A program made the translations under genes and the position numbers. This document shows, piece after piece, positions 13,150 through 24,429 of a stretch of DNA of 64,000 nucleotides (position 1 is its first letter; each line of letters begins with the position of its first letter). Under the pieces are notes generated by a model. The model did not search any database, was not told where the DNA came from, and saw nothing but the letters and a program-made list of their open reading frames with translations. Source of the DNA: Epiperipatus broadwayi (taxonomy: Eukaryota; Onychophora; Udeonychophora; Euonychophora; Peripatidae); contig JAQFVV010000204.1 in the NCBI GenBank assembly GCA_028023455.1, positions 453,501 to 517,500 of the forward strand, written 5' to 3'.

Positions 13150-13570
13150 ATGTAAATTTAAATATATATAAGTAATTATTTATTTATCTTGCATGATGCT
13201 TTTATTTGTAATAGAATAAGGGCATCACTCCCCTCCCACCAACACATGCACTTATGAATTTATAATACTGAGAAATACTCTCACTTTCTAAATACAAGAT
13301 AGAGTCTTTAGTTGACACAGATTACTGAGATAATCGAAAGTGCTTCTAAGTGGATAATTTTTTTTAATTATTTAGTTATTGCACACACACGCATATATAT
13401 ATATATATATATATATAAAGTGATATATATATATATATATATAAAGTGAGAGTATTCCTCAGCATTATAAATTCATGCAGTAATATGTGTTTGGAGTCAT
13501 TTCCTTATACTATTATAAATAAAAACATTGCACTAAATAAATCAATAATTACTTGTATATATTTAATGGT
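13150..13570. repeat. Foldback repeat with a (TA)n centre (two inverted copies of a dispersed repeat)
   Basis: The left half (13150-13330, minus orientation) and right half (13440-13570, plus) share the phrases gtgagagtatt, ctcag, attataaattcat and taataaataaaa in inverted order. The loop contains two TA tracts at about 13396-13442. A third copy of the same family lies at 13826-13925. No coding capacity, so it is a non-autonomous element. Confidence 0.7.
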
Positions 13571-13679
13571 ACATCTAATACTGATATGCATTAAATTGTA
13601 ATAATATTGCAAATGTCATAGTGAATGGAATTAAAACTGACTGATTAAGACCTTCACCATCTCATTTAATAAATATTTA

Positions 13680-13745
13680 AGACTGGCTTATATATATATA
13701 TATATATATATATAAGCCAGTCTATATATATATATATCTCTTTCT

Positions 13746-13781
<36 letters not shown>

Positions 13782-13790
13782 AGAAAGAGA
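13680..13790. repeat. Two adjacent TA-cored palindromes
   Basis: The first has arms agactggctta and its reverse complement around a (TA)n core (about 13680-13722). The second has arms ctctttctccta and its reverse complement around another TA core (about 13738-13790), followed by GA repeats. Both can extrude as long hairpins. Confidence 0.85.
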
Positions 13791-13825
13791 GAGAGAGAGA
13801 AAGAAAATAAAGTGAATTCATTTTT

Positions 13826-13925
13826 ATCTTTTCAAAGATTCTATCTTGTGTTTAGAATGTGAGACTTTTCTCAGTATTATAGTACATGTTTCAGGGATGA
13901 TTCCCTTGTACTATTATAATGTAAA
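13826..13925 (+). repeat. Third copy of the 13.2-kb dispersed repeat
   Basis: Carries the same ordered phrases as the foldback at 13150-13570: the tctatcttgtgtttagaa block, then the ctcagtattata block, then a block ending in tactattata. Diverged single copy. Confidence 0.6.
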
Positions 13926-15654
13926 TTTAGCATATCCAAAATATTTGTTTTAAAGTTGTCATATCAAGAATTTAAAAACGCAATTTTTTATAATGTAAAC
14001 ATCACATTTTCAAGTAGAGCTCTAATCATAGCAACTTATTTAAAGTAAAAAAATAATAATAATTATAAAGTTAATGAAATTATCTCATAATACCATGCTT
14101 CTTAAATATTTTACTCTGACTTTTTAATATAAGATGATAATCTTATTAAATTCTTAGTATTATAAAGAAAAAAATATTTTTTTTAAAAAATAAAGTTACA
14201 AATACCACCTAAAAGTTTTATTAAGCAAATATTAACAATACATACATTTTATGTTGCTTCTAAATGAGATAATTTATTTTAATATGTATCACTCAGATAA
14301 GATTGTAACAAGATTTAATCAGTAGTTTGTGAAGATTATTCTGAAAATTTTGGAAATAATAATGAAAATGATTGAATAGTAAGATATAAAAATATAAAAA
14401 CAATATTTTATTGCTGAACAAAAGATAGTGCTAAAACAGAATAATGCTAAACAAAAATGGTTATTCCAATAATATTTGTAAAGACTATTTATTTAGTAAC
14501 ATTTAAAAGTATTTGTTTAAGTAAAAAACTATATTTCAAATATTTATAAATATAAATTTTAAAAAAGTACTAACTTATTTTTAGTATATTTTTGATTAAT
14601 GATCATCGTTAGAATAAAAATGTGTATTATTTGAAATAATCGTATTTCTGGCCAAGCATTAATATTTTTGTTAATCAATATTAGACGGTATTACGGAAAA
14701 GAAAGTGAAATAACTTTTATTTAACACTATAATAATGATTTTTGAATTCAAAAATATAATTAATTTTATTTTTATAAAATTGTACTTTGTTCAGTTTTAA
14801 TTCTGCAAATTTTTAATATAAAAAAATTATAATGTTATAATAAAAAAAATCAATAAAATATTATTATTTTACTTTAAAAAATTTTTACAATATACTTTAA
14901 TAATTGAACTTTAGTGTTCAATTTTAAAATATAGATGTAAGATTATTTATTAAATTAACTGAACTTTAGTGCTCAGTTTTTAAAAATGGATGTTAGATTA
15001 TTTTTTAAATTGCTTTAAAACTTCAAAATTTAATATGATTTCTTATAAAATCATATGTATAAATTAAAAACATGAGATTTCATATTTTAATTCATTTATT
15101 TTAATAATGTGTGGAACTAATAAACACATGATGACCAAATGTGAATAACCCTATTAGGTATGTATTTATTTAAAATTTTTACTACAAATTATTTTTCCAA
15201 TAGATAATTAATTATTTTTAAAATACCAACTTCTATCCTAATAGTAACAAGAATATAAAAATAAAAATTAATATTGGCATCAGAAAATCGAATAATTATT
15301 TTGAAGAATAAAGAATAAATTATACATTAAAAAAATAAATATTTTAGAGCTCTTTATATGTTTCATAACTGGAAAAAAGAAATGTGCCCATACATGTGTA
15401 GTTAGATAGATTACTTATTTATTGTGAAATGAAATAAATTATTTTGTTATGTAGTCATATTATTTAGAAAATTTTTTTTACATTACGCACTCATCTTACT
15501 TACATTAAAATTGTATACAGTAAAATATATATATATTTATTCATTTATCCATTTTTTTTTAGAAATAAATTAATGGGATGCATAGAAATTAATCTTTTAT
15601 CCTATTTTTAAAAATTTTCTATTATGCCAAATATGATATAAGCCAGGAAGTCTT

Positions 15655-16195
15655 ATTATAGTACCGCTATGAATATGAGGCAAAAGGCCTCGAAAGCACT
15701 TAGCGTGTAATAATTTCTGTGTATCTTTATAGCTTCTCATTCAAGTGTGTCATATGCTTTGTTAATTTTGTATATAGATATTAAAATAAATAAATATTTT
15801 TATCAATTTTTAAAAATATTATCTTTAATATTATTTACTAATAAGTCAAGTTTAAATTACTAAATTATAATACATTTTGTAATGCGTGAACATTTGATTA
15901 TTATCTTATAGTTTACTTCCAATTTTTTTTTTACCACTAGGCAAACCATAAAATAATATTTTTTGTGTGTGTCTTTTTTGCTGTTGTTTTTTTTTTGCAA
16001 CATTTTTCAAAATTTAAATTTTATTATTTTAATACTAGTTTTGCATAAATTTGCATACCATAAGCTAATACATATTAAGGCTATGAATATGAAGTAAACA
16101 GGCTCTGAAAGCTCTTAGCCAATTTTAAGATTTAGACTTTAGTAATTTTGCCTTTATACATTGAAGCGTATTGTATTAAATACTTGTAATAAATA
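15655..16195 (+). repeat. Pair of diverged direct repeats with a conserved stem-loop
   Basis: Copies at about 15655-15790 and 16075-16195 share ctatgaatatga, a GAAAGC box, a closing helix (CGCTA/TAGCG in copy 1, GGCTA/TAGCC in copy 2) and the same downstream order of T-rich phrases. The outer base pair changes from C-G to G-C between copies, which preserves pairing. An inner GAGGC/GCCTC hairpin is intact only in copy 1. The element family is not recognised. Confidence 0.5.
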
Positions 16196-17586
16196 AAATT
16201 TTAGATAAAAAAATGTAATTAACTCAATGTTTTTTTTAATATCTAGCTGTAATCAATATATTATAGTATCTGATATGGTTGTAAATATGAACTTTTAGAT
16301 TAAATTATGTTAACAAATTGATAATTAGTAGCAAGTTAACTAAAGTGAGGATCAAGTGTATATTTCTTTTGATTATAAAATTTTTAGATTTGATTATTCA
16401 ACTTACCTTTAAATATAGAACTTGACATACTAGTGTATTTCCAAACAAAAGAAAATGTTTATAAAATTGTGTTTAAACATATATATTTCAAAAAACCATT
16501 TCCCTATTTTAGTTTTATGAAAAACTGTTTTTAAATATTAAACTGTGGATAGTTTTTCATTTTTTGTCAAATCCTACAAGCCAATTCAGTTAAATTTCTA
16601 ACCTTTTATTTTAACCAATTTAATTTAATTTTATTATAATTTCAAAAATTTCAAATTATTTTTTTAGAAATATAAGTTTACAAATGAAAATCATTCTTAA
16701 AAATAATATTTCAATTTTGAAAGTATAGAAAATAGTAAAATACATAATTGGAAGACTTGTTGCATTCACTGACAACAATATTTGTTAATGAAATAATACT
16801 GGATTTAACTCCTTTAAAATTTGAATTATTTGTTAAGATTGTACAAAACAAAATGCAATTTTGCTTTAAAATTTAAAAATTCACTTTTAATTAATAAAAA
16901 TGTAATTAAAAACCATTGCTACCATGCTTATAGAGGCATTTATGTTCAGGCAATCACAACTTTCTGGTTTACAGGATTATATTTCTCTTGTTTTCTAAAA
17001 AATGAATATTTTTGAATAATCTCAACAAAACAAATATTTCACAATATTGTGCAAAAATAATAACAAATATTGTAATGGTCTGATTATATATATATTTAAA
17101 TTTATTTTAATTGATCTGTGTGCTTTTTTTCTTTTTTCTACTTGAACATTGTAATGATGGTTCAATGAAGCTTGACTAAAGCATGAATCCAGACTGATTA
17201 ATTTCAAGAAAAATTCAGTATATATACTTTTGACTCTTGTTTTTAACACCTTTGATAATCTTTTATTTTGAACACCTTTATGACTTCATTTTATTTTAAT
17301 TACAGGAATTTTTAAAACACTATTATTATTTAATTAATTAAATTCTCAAATCACTGTAATTATTATATTCTTTGAATTTTTCTCTTGATTTTGAATCTCA
17401 TATCTCATAATAGGCTTAATCATTTGATTACTTTATTTTTAAACTAATCATTTGAACAACAAAGTAAATTATTTATTTAAACTTTTAAAATCTATTTCTT
17501 TTAACTGTAATATACTTAAATGAGTTATTTTGCTATACATTCCAAACACTTTTTTAATCTTTGACAAAAGAAACAGTTTTAACATA

Positions 17587-18115
17587 GTTTTAAACCATTA
17601 AACATAACATGATCACTATCTCTTACTAGCACATAATTGTTATTAAACAATTCAAAACAAAGCAAAACTCTCTATACAGTAGTGACATCTTGTGCCAACA
17701 AGAGCAATCAATGGATTCCAGAAGGCTTGTGCATAAAACCCCTATCTAGTGCCTACTCATCCAATATCCCCAGACTAGTTTCTGGCTTGTGGCCTTCATC
17801 AGTGAGGAGCCTTAGATCTGAGAGCACTGCACCTAGATCTTAGGATCTAATGCAACCATCTAGCAACCACCTTTTAACTCTACTTAACTACAATGCTATG
17901 AGAATGAAATTGAAAACACAATAATATTTTCAATCCAAGCTCAATAGCTTATATAGTCATATGGGTATGAACTCAATTCAGCACCCATACATTTTGGTGA
18001 GGCAGGATTGGTGTTAAAACACTAAACATAACATGATCACTATCTCATACTAGCACATAATTGTTATTAAACAATTCAAAACAAAGCAAAACTCTCTATA
18101 CAGTAATGCCATCTT
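17587..18115 (-). repeat. 425-bp unit in partial tandem, carrying a hammerhead motif (retrozyme-like)
   Basis: The sequence at 17587-17690 is repeated at 18012-18115 with an exact offset of 425 bp and few changes, giving about 1.25 units of a tandem. The single full unit contains a hammerhead-like ribozyme on the minus strand at 17767-17808. Animal retrozymes are known as short tandem units with one type I hammerhead each, and the unit size fits. There is no coding capacity. The short open frame at 17637 lies inside the repeat and is ignored. Confidence 0.65.
17767..17808 (-). ncRNA. Hammerhead ribozyme-like motif, type I (family D)
   Basis: Read on the minus strand: stem I strand UCCUCA (17808-17803), core CUGAUGA (17802-17796), stem II GGC/GCC with loop CACAA and an A-A mismatch next to the core, core GAA, a 2-bp stem III (AC/GU, loop UA), cleavage triplet GUC ending at 17773, then stem I strand UGGGGA, giving 6 bp with one wobble. 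A further 4-bp helix (AUCU with GGAU) past an internal loop extends stem I. All core nucleotides are present. The mismatch at the base of stem II may weaken it. Predicted cleavage lies between 17773 and 17772. Confidence 0.65.
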
Positions 18116-18155
18116 AGAGAGTTTTGCTTTGTTTTGAATTGTTTAACATAGTTTG
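18066..18155. repeat. Hairpin formed by an inverted end of the 425-bp repeat
   Basis: The phrase aattcaaaacaaagcaaaac at 18070 recurs in inverted orientation at about 18120-18145, giving a stem of about 28 bp with a 30-nt loop. The tandem therefore ends in a snap-back. Confidence 0.8.
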
Positions 18156-18162
18156 TGTGATT

Positions 18163-18360
18163 TATTAGTTTCTCCTATATTTAAACACTTTTAACAAACC
18201 TATTATTATATTATTATTTTAAAATATAACTTTTAATAATTTATTCTAATGTTTGTATTGTTTTAGTTTCTCTTATATTTAAACACTTTTAACAAACCTA
18301 TTATTTTATTTATTATTTTAAAATATAACTTTTAATAATTCATTCTAATGTTTGTACTGT
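18163..18360 (+). repeat. 98-bp tandem duplication
   Basis: Two units (18163-18260 and 18261-18360) share nearly all bases, including agtttctc, atttaaacacttttaacaaa and the ttttaaaatataacttttaa block. No coding content. Confidence 0.85.
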
Positions 18361-19634
18361 TATATTTATTAGCTATCATCACATTGACAGAAAGCCAGCT
18401 TATTATCATGTGAAAGATCACATAGCTGACAATAAATGATAAAGATATTATTCATTTCAACACAATTTCAGTTGCAAAATCTACCAAAGAAAAAAAATGC
18501 TCATGCTATGGAATAAAGGAACTCCAATCATCAATATTGGTAGCTTTTTTAATATAAGATTGGTCTCTATGATACAGAAATCTTGAATATTTTTTAATTA
18601 ATGAATCAATATTACTTTAGATACAGATTTGTCTGTCAAATCAATATAAAACTGACATAAGAATGATAAAGAAAATCACAACAAAGAGAATTTAAGGTGA
18701 AGATACTGAAGTACCATAGGTGTTATTATAATCTCATGATCAGACCTAAGAAAAAATTAATTAATTATTTTAACATAATGAATTTTATTTTATACAAGTA
18801 TACCTGATAATCTTTTTTGCTTAAATATGTGACTTGTAAAAAAATTTCAGCAAATGTATAAATATAGTTATTTTTAAAATCTGAATTAAGTTTAATTGTT
18901 TTTTATAAAAGAAATCCAGTATAAATTATTGCAATTGTTCTAAAAAAATTAAAATTGCAATCAATAACAATCTTCACAGATGAAGATTAATTTTCTTCCA
19001 TAATATTCAAATAAAATATATTTAAAAATCTATGAAGTTATTATAAATATGCTCATATTTTAAAAAATAACTGCTTTTATTTAGAAAATACTGACTCACT
19101 GGCCAAACATAAAAAAAAAAAACTAGGAAAGAGGTATGTCTTTGAAAGTATGACTAGGTGATGGTGTTTGGATGGTTATTCATTTAAACAATAATAAAGC
19201 TATTAGGTAAAAAAGCAAAAAGTACGTTTTAGTAAAGAATATGAATTTAATGTTGATTTAAATATAAATGTAGAAAGTTTAAATTTTAATTTATATAGTT
19301 TCTTCAAAATTTGAATATATAAAATATTTATAGCAAAGAGTTATCGAGATTTAAGTGATAGTAACAGTTTCTAAATATAACTGAATTTCCCAAAAAGTAA
19401 AGCCACAGGGATTAATATAAACTTTTATACATGGTAAATTATTTTGTTAAAACAATGAATACATAAGAATTTAATGTGGTATTCTTTTTTATTCTTGGAA
19501 TTTCTAGATAGATCAATTAATGATCAGTTATATTACAATTTTTTCTACATTTATGCTCCACTATTATATTTCATAACTTGAAAATAAGAAACATTTAATT
19601 TATTATTTATCACCAGCATAATCAACTATTATCA

Positions 19635-21375
19635 ATCCACCTTCTCCTATTTTTATCTTCTCTTCTCCACATCACCGCTGCACACTTTTTTATTTTATCC
19701 ATCCATCTCACATGTGGTCTTTTTCTACATCTTTTACAATCTCTTGGAATCCAGTTTAAGATTTCCATTGTCCATCTATTATCATCTCTTCTAGGAAAAC
19801 GTCCAGCCCAACTCCACTTCAGTCTTTTAATTTTTTCAATGAGGTCAGTAAAACCTGTTTGTTCTTTTACCCATATATTTTACTTCTGATCTCTTCTTGT
19901 TTCTCCCAACATGCATCTCTCCATACTTTGTCAAGTGATCTGAATTCTCTGTATTGCTCTTCTACTAAGTGTACAAGTCTCAGATCCATAAGTAAGAACT
20001 GGTAAACACATTTATTAAAAACCTTCCTTTTCAAATACATAGGAATATTTCCTTTTAGTATCAAGTCATTTTTACCAAAAGCACTCCAGGCAAGTTTAAT
20101 CCTATGATTAATTTTATCCATTATGTTTCCATCTGTATTAATAATCTGACCAAGGTATTTGTAACTGTTAACTTCTTCTAACTCATCATAATTAATCTTC
20201 ATTTTTATATTTTGAAAAAATCCATTAAACATTACTTTAGTCTTTTTAACATTTATTTTTAGTCCTACTTTCATCTGATAATTCCTGCAGTTCTAAAGCA
20301 TTATTTGGAAAAATAACTACATTATCTGCAAAATCTAAATGATTTAAATAATCTCCATTTACTTTCATTCCTTTAGTTTCCCATTTTAATCCACAAAATA
20401 CTTCTTGCAGCATTGCTATAAAAAGTTTTGGAGATATGGAATCACTCTGTCTTACACCCTTCTCAATGTTGACTTTCCCAGTATCATTATGTAATCTAAT
20501 TGTCATTGTTGCATTTTTATAAATATTTTTTTTAAAATATGACAATATCCTGGATCTATACCTTGATAATCCAATGTTTTAATCACTGAAGAAATGTTTA
20601 TAGAATCAAATGTTTTTCAAATCTAAACCATAATGGCAAATCATATTCATTTGTCATTTCTATAACTTCTCTCAATACCTGAATATGATCTATTGTACTA
20701 AAACCACTTTTAAATCTAGCTTGTTCTCTTAGTTGGTGGAAATACAATGTTGTCTGTAGATGAGTTGTAATTATCTTGGTAAAATTTTTGTATAAAACTG
20801 ATAAAAGGCTGATAGGTCTGTAATTTCTAATATCTTCTTTATCACCTTCTTTAAATATTAATATTAATACTGCATTCTTCCAATCATCTGGTACATCTTT
20901 TTCATTTAGATATTAGGTATATACCTTTGCTAAAAAAATTATATTTCTTGATCTGCTGCATTTAATATATCAATTATAATTCCATCATTACCTAGAGCCT
21001 TTCCTTTATTTATACATTTAATTACATGTCTCACTTCTTCATTTAAAATTCTGGGCAATTTGAAAGATGTAATAGATATAGGAGATACTGGTTCTTTATT
21101 ATATAATTCCTGATAGAAGTCTTCTACCCATTTCATGATGTCATCTCTCTTTTTAGTAATAATTCCATCTTTTTTTCTTATTGCAGATATAAATTTCCTA
21201 CCAATACCAAAATGTTGTTTTACACTCTTGGAGAACTTTTATTCTCTTCTATAGCTTTCTTTGCTAATTCACAGTTATAAGTTCTTATATCATTTTCAAC
21301 TCTTTTCCACACCATTTTACAAAATTCGAGATATTCAATCCTTTTTAATGCATCATTTTTGTATATCTTCATATA
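19635..21375 (-). pseudogene. RTE-clade non-LTR retrotransposon, 5'-truncated reverse transcriptase relic
   Basis: Minus-strand fragments in order: an upstream block (21136-20939) with the Lys-Ala-x-Gly-Asn-Asp-Gly variant of the RT entry motif. Next, an RT core (20545-20246) with Lys-Gly-Val-Arg-Gln-Ser-Asp and a Phe-Ala-Asp-Asn box, where the usual catalytic Asp-Asp pair has become Asp-Asn. Then the thumb region (20274-19867) with Lys-Thr-Lys-Val-Met and Tyr-Lys-Tyr-Leu-Gly-Gln. Beyond its stop, a C-terminal tail continues with Trp-x-x-Glu-Ile-Leu-Asn-Trp-Ile-Pro and the Arg-Trp-Met-Asp-Lys-Ile-Lys-Lys block typical of the clade. Frameshifts and stops separate the pieces, and the apurinic endonuclease domain is missing. 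A dead copy. Confidence 0.85.
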
Positions 21376-22599
21376 TCACCTATTATTAATCTGAACATAC
21401 ATTAGTAAGCTCCAAGGTATAATTATACTATTAACATATAAGGTTTAACAAAAACTTATCGTTCCTTCTTAAGAACTAATTATTATTGATTAAAAACTTT
21501 CAGCAGATGTAATAGATTAAAAGTGGCAATTTAATTTTTAAACGTGTCATATGACATGGAATTATCATGAAATATGGTTAGGATAGAAATAAATATATCC
21601 ATCATTTTACTAAAGTGAATAATCAAGATTGTGTCATTGACCATTGTCTATACAATATTATTAGTTATTTAATTTTAAAAAATCTGAAATTGTCTGCTTA
21701 GTTCAATATTAAAATTTATATCAATTTTTATAAGAATTATATGGATTTAAAGGCAAAAGTTCAATGATTAAAAAAGAAAGTTATTTAAAAATTTGTGTAA
21801 TTTTTGATGTTGAAAAAAAACATTTCATTATTTTAGAATAATCGGTTATATAATTGTTTTATGCTACTTTTAATAATATGAATAACAATAAACCGATTTC
21901 TATATTCTTCAAAAATGTGATTTTAGAATAGGACAATGTGAGAAGCGTTTTTGCACATTTTTATTTGTTAAACATTTTTAATTAAAAAAAGCAACATAGG
22001 ACATAAATAGGCATATTAATAATTTTATTAAATTCTGGCTGTCATTTTAATATATGATAATCATTTTTACTTTAAACACATTTATAAAAAGTATTTTGAT
22101 ATTTATATCAATAATTCATGTTACCACTTGTAACAATATAATTTATTCTATGGTAATTTAGATTTAAATAAAAATACATAATATTGAAATAAATAGACTT
22201 TTGTAATATTAAACATAAAAAACCCATCAATCTTGATGGGATAATATGAGACGATTTAAAATATTGATGATAGATTAATTTTATTAGAATTATTAAGAAT
22301 ATATGAACACATAAAGATTGTCACCCCAATTATTATTAAGGATGTTTCTACTACTGCCATTTCTAAAAAAAAAAAAAAAACCAAATTCTATAGCAAAAGT
22401 TTTTTTTCAAATCATTTAACAAATAGGTTGCTCTCTATCATAGATAAGAAGTTCAATATTATCATCATTTTTAACCATGATGGATTTATTGGAGGTTGAA
22501 AGTCTCTTCAGATTTAATCCAATTTCGTCTATTATTTGCCTTTTTCATCTATCCTTTTCAAGAATAATATCTTATTATGTTTCTTTCACTTTTGGTAAC

Positions 22600-24420
22600 T
22601 AATTTCAAACTTCATCTGTTTATTTTCTGTTCAACACATCTTTATTTCAGTCTCTTAATTTTTTTGCAATGGTATTAATGATGTGTTTGCTCTGTCACAC
22701 ATATATTTCATTTTATAATTTCTACTTATTATTGCTAATAACCATCTCTGCATATATCTTTGAGTGATAAGAACTATCTATATTACATTGTTATTAAAGA
22801 TTAAAATATACATAAGTTAAAAATCTTTCTAGTCGAACACATTGGAATATTTCCATTTAATGTTTCTACTATTTATACTCCATCCAAGTTTAATTCTATG
22901 ATAAATTGCATTCATTATTTTCCAATCTTTATTAATAACCTGACCAGACTTTGTGTTTTGAACATTGCTTTAACTTTTAACACTATTTTCAGTCCTACTT
23001 TGTTTTATCTGATAACTCTTGAAATATTTTCTCAAACTCTAAAGCATTATTTGCATAAACCACCATATTATGTGCTAAATCTAAATGACTTAAAAATATT
23101 CATTTACTTGTACCATCTTAGCTTTCTATTTCAATCCATAAAAACGTTTATAAACTGCTGTAAAAAGTTACAAGTTTTAAACACCCTAGAATATATCATT
23201 CTCAGTTTTAATCATTTTAGTATCATCATGCAGTCTAATCACTTCCATCACAGTTTGATAAATATTCTTCCAGTAGTATAACTTGATGATCTAATACTTA
23301 AGGAATCAAATGTCTATCATAAGATAGAAATCCAAAGCACAATGATTGCTCATATTTAGTAGTCTTTTCTGTGATTTCTTTCAATATATGGATGTGATAT
23401 ACTATGCTAAAAGCACTTTTAATCTATTTCTTTTGATTGGTTAAAGTTGAAATTACTGTAAATGAATAGCAATTATATTGATTAAAATTTTTGTATAGAA
23501 CTTACAGAAACCTGATCGATTTGTAATTTATAATATTGTCTTTATCATTTTTGCTAAATAAAAATATTACTACTACATTTTTATATCACCTGGTACATCT
23601 TTATAATTTAGATATTTGTAAGAATCATTAGGGAATCATTTCTTTACACATGTTCTTTAGAGATTTAAACACTTCAGGAATAGTCTTCTTTCTAAACAGA
23701 AAATAAAGCCTTTTGAAAAGGTAAGTTGAATCCACCTTAACTTTTTAACATCAGCATATATGTATAAGAAAATCTTAAACTTTTAAAATGTTAGCATGAA
23801 GATCTCAATGAATCCCTTTTAATTCCATTTACTATGTCTTAATGATTGAGGTTTGCAAAATTTTTACAATTTACTATATATCAGTATTCACTTATATAAC
23901 AAGATATTTATTTATAATGTACTGTTTTTAATTTGTAACAATCATTCGGAATTCACTCATCTACACATATGCTGTATAGATTTACACACTTCAAAAATAC
24001 TCTTCTTTCTATGCACAAAATAACGGCTTTTGATAAGAGGAATTCACCTTAACTTTTAACCTAAGTGTGACGTGTTTAAATCTATGCAGCATGTGTAGGG
24101 GAATGATTCCCTAATGATTGTTACACATTAAAAACCGAGTACTATATAAGTAAATAACTTGTTATACATTTAAACATTAGGATATAATTTTGCCAATAAT
24201 TTGTATTTTTCATCTGCTTCTTTAAAATATTAATAATAATTTTGTCACTTCCTGGAGCTTTCCTTTTATTTATAGATTTAATTACATGTTTTACTATACT
24301 AATAATTTTCTCCTGGTAAATACTATATCCCTGTTTGGAAAAAAATCTTATACTCTTAATACTCAATTAAATATTAATATGAAAAATTTTACTGATATTC
24401 TCAAGTCTTCTGTAGTGGTT
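22600..24420 (-). pseudogene. Second, heavily decayed RTE-type copy interrupted by foldback repeats
   Basis: The DNA at 22640-23617 parallels 20030-20910 phrase by phrase on the same strand (for example the blocks around 23130 against 20390, and 23400 against 20695), but almost every frame is broken. After an interruption at about 23620-24140 the match resumes with a minus-strand block (24292-24225) containing Ala-Pro-Gly-Ser-Asp-Lys, the RT entry motif. The endonuclease end is again missing. It is older than the copy at 19.6 kb. The plus-strand open frame at 22898-23281 is antisense to this relic and is not a gene. Confidence 0.7.
23625..24135. repeat. Foldback repeats nested in the decayed RTE copy
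   Basis: A block at about 23627-23755 (order: caatcatt-like start, acacatgtt, gatttaaacacttca, tcttctttct, cacctta) recurs directly at 23938-24060 and in inverted form at 24065-24130. The second and third make a foldback with arms of about 65 bp. Insertion into the RTE relic dates these repeats as younger than it. Confidence 0.65.
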
Positions 24421-24429
24421 TCATGTTTT

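Noticed and set aside
17637-17843. 68-codon plus-strand frame
   Set aside because: It lies inside the 425-bp repeat, antisense to the ribozyme, with no protein features.
22898-23281. 127-codon plus-strand frame
   Set aside because: Antisense to a decayed RTE reverse transcriptase; hydrophobic composition follows from AT-rich DNA.
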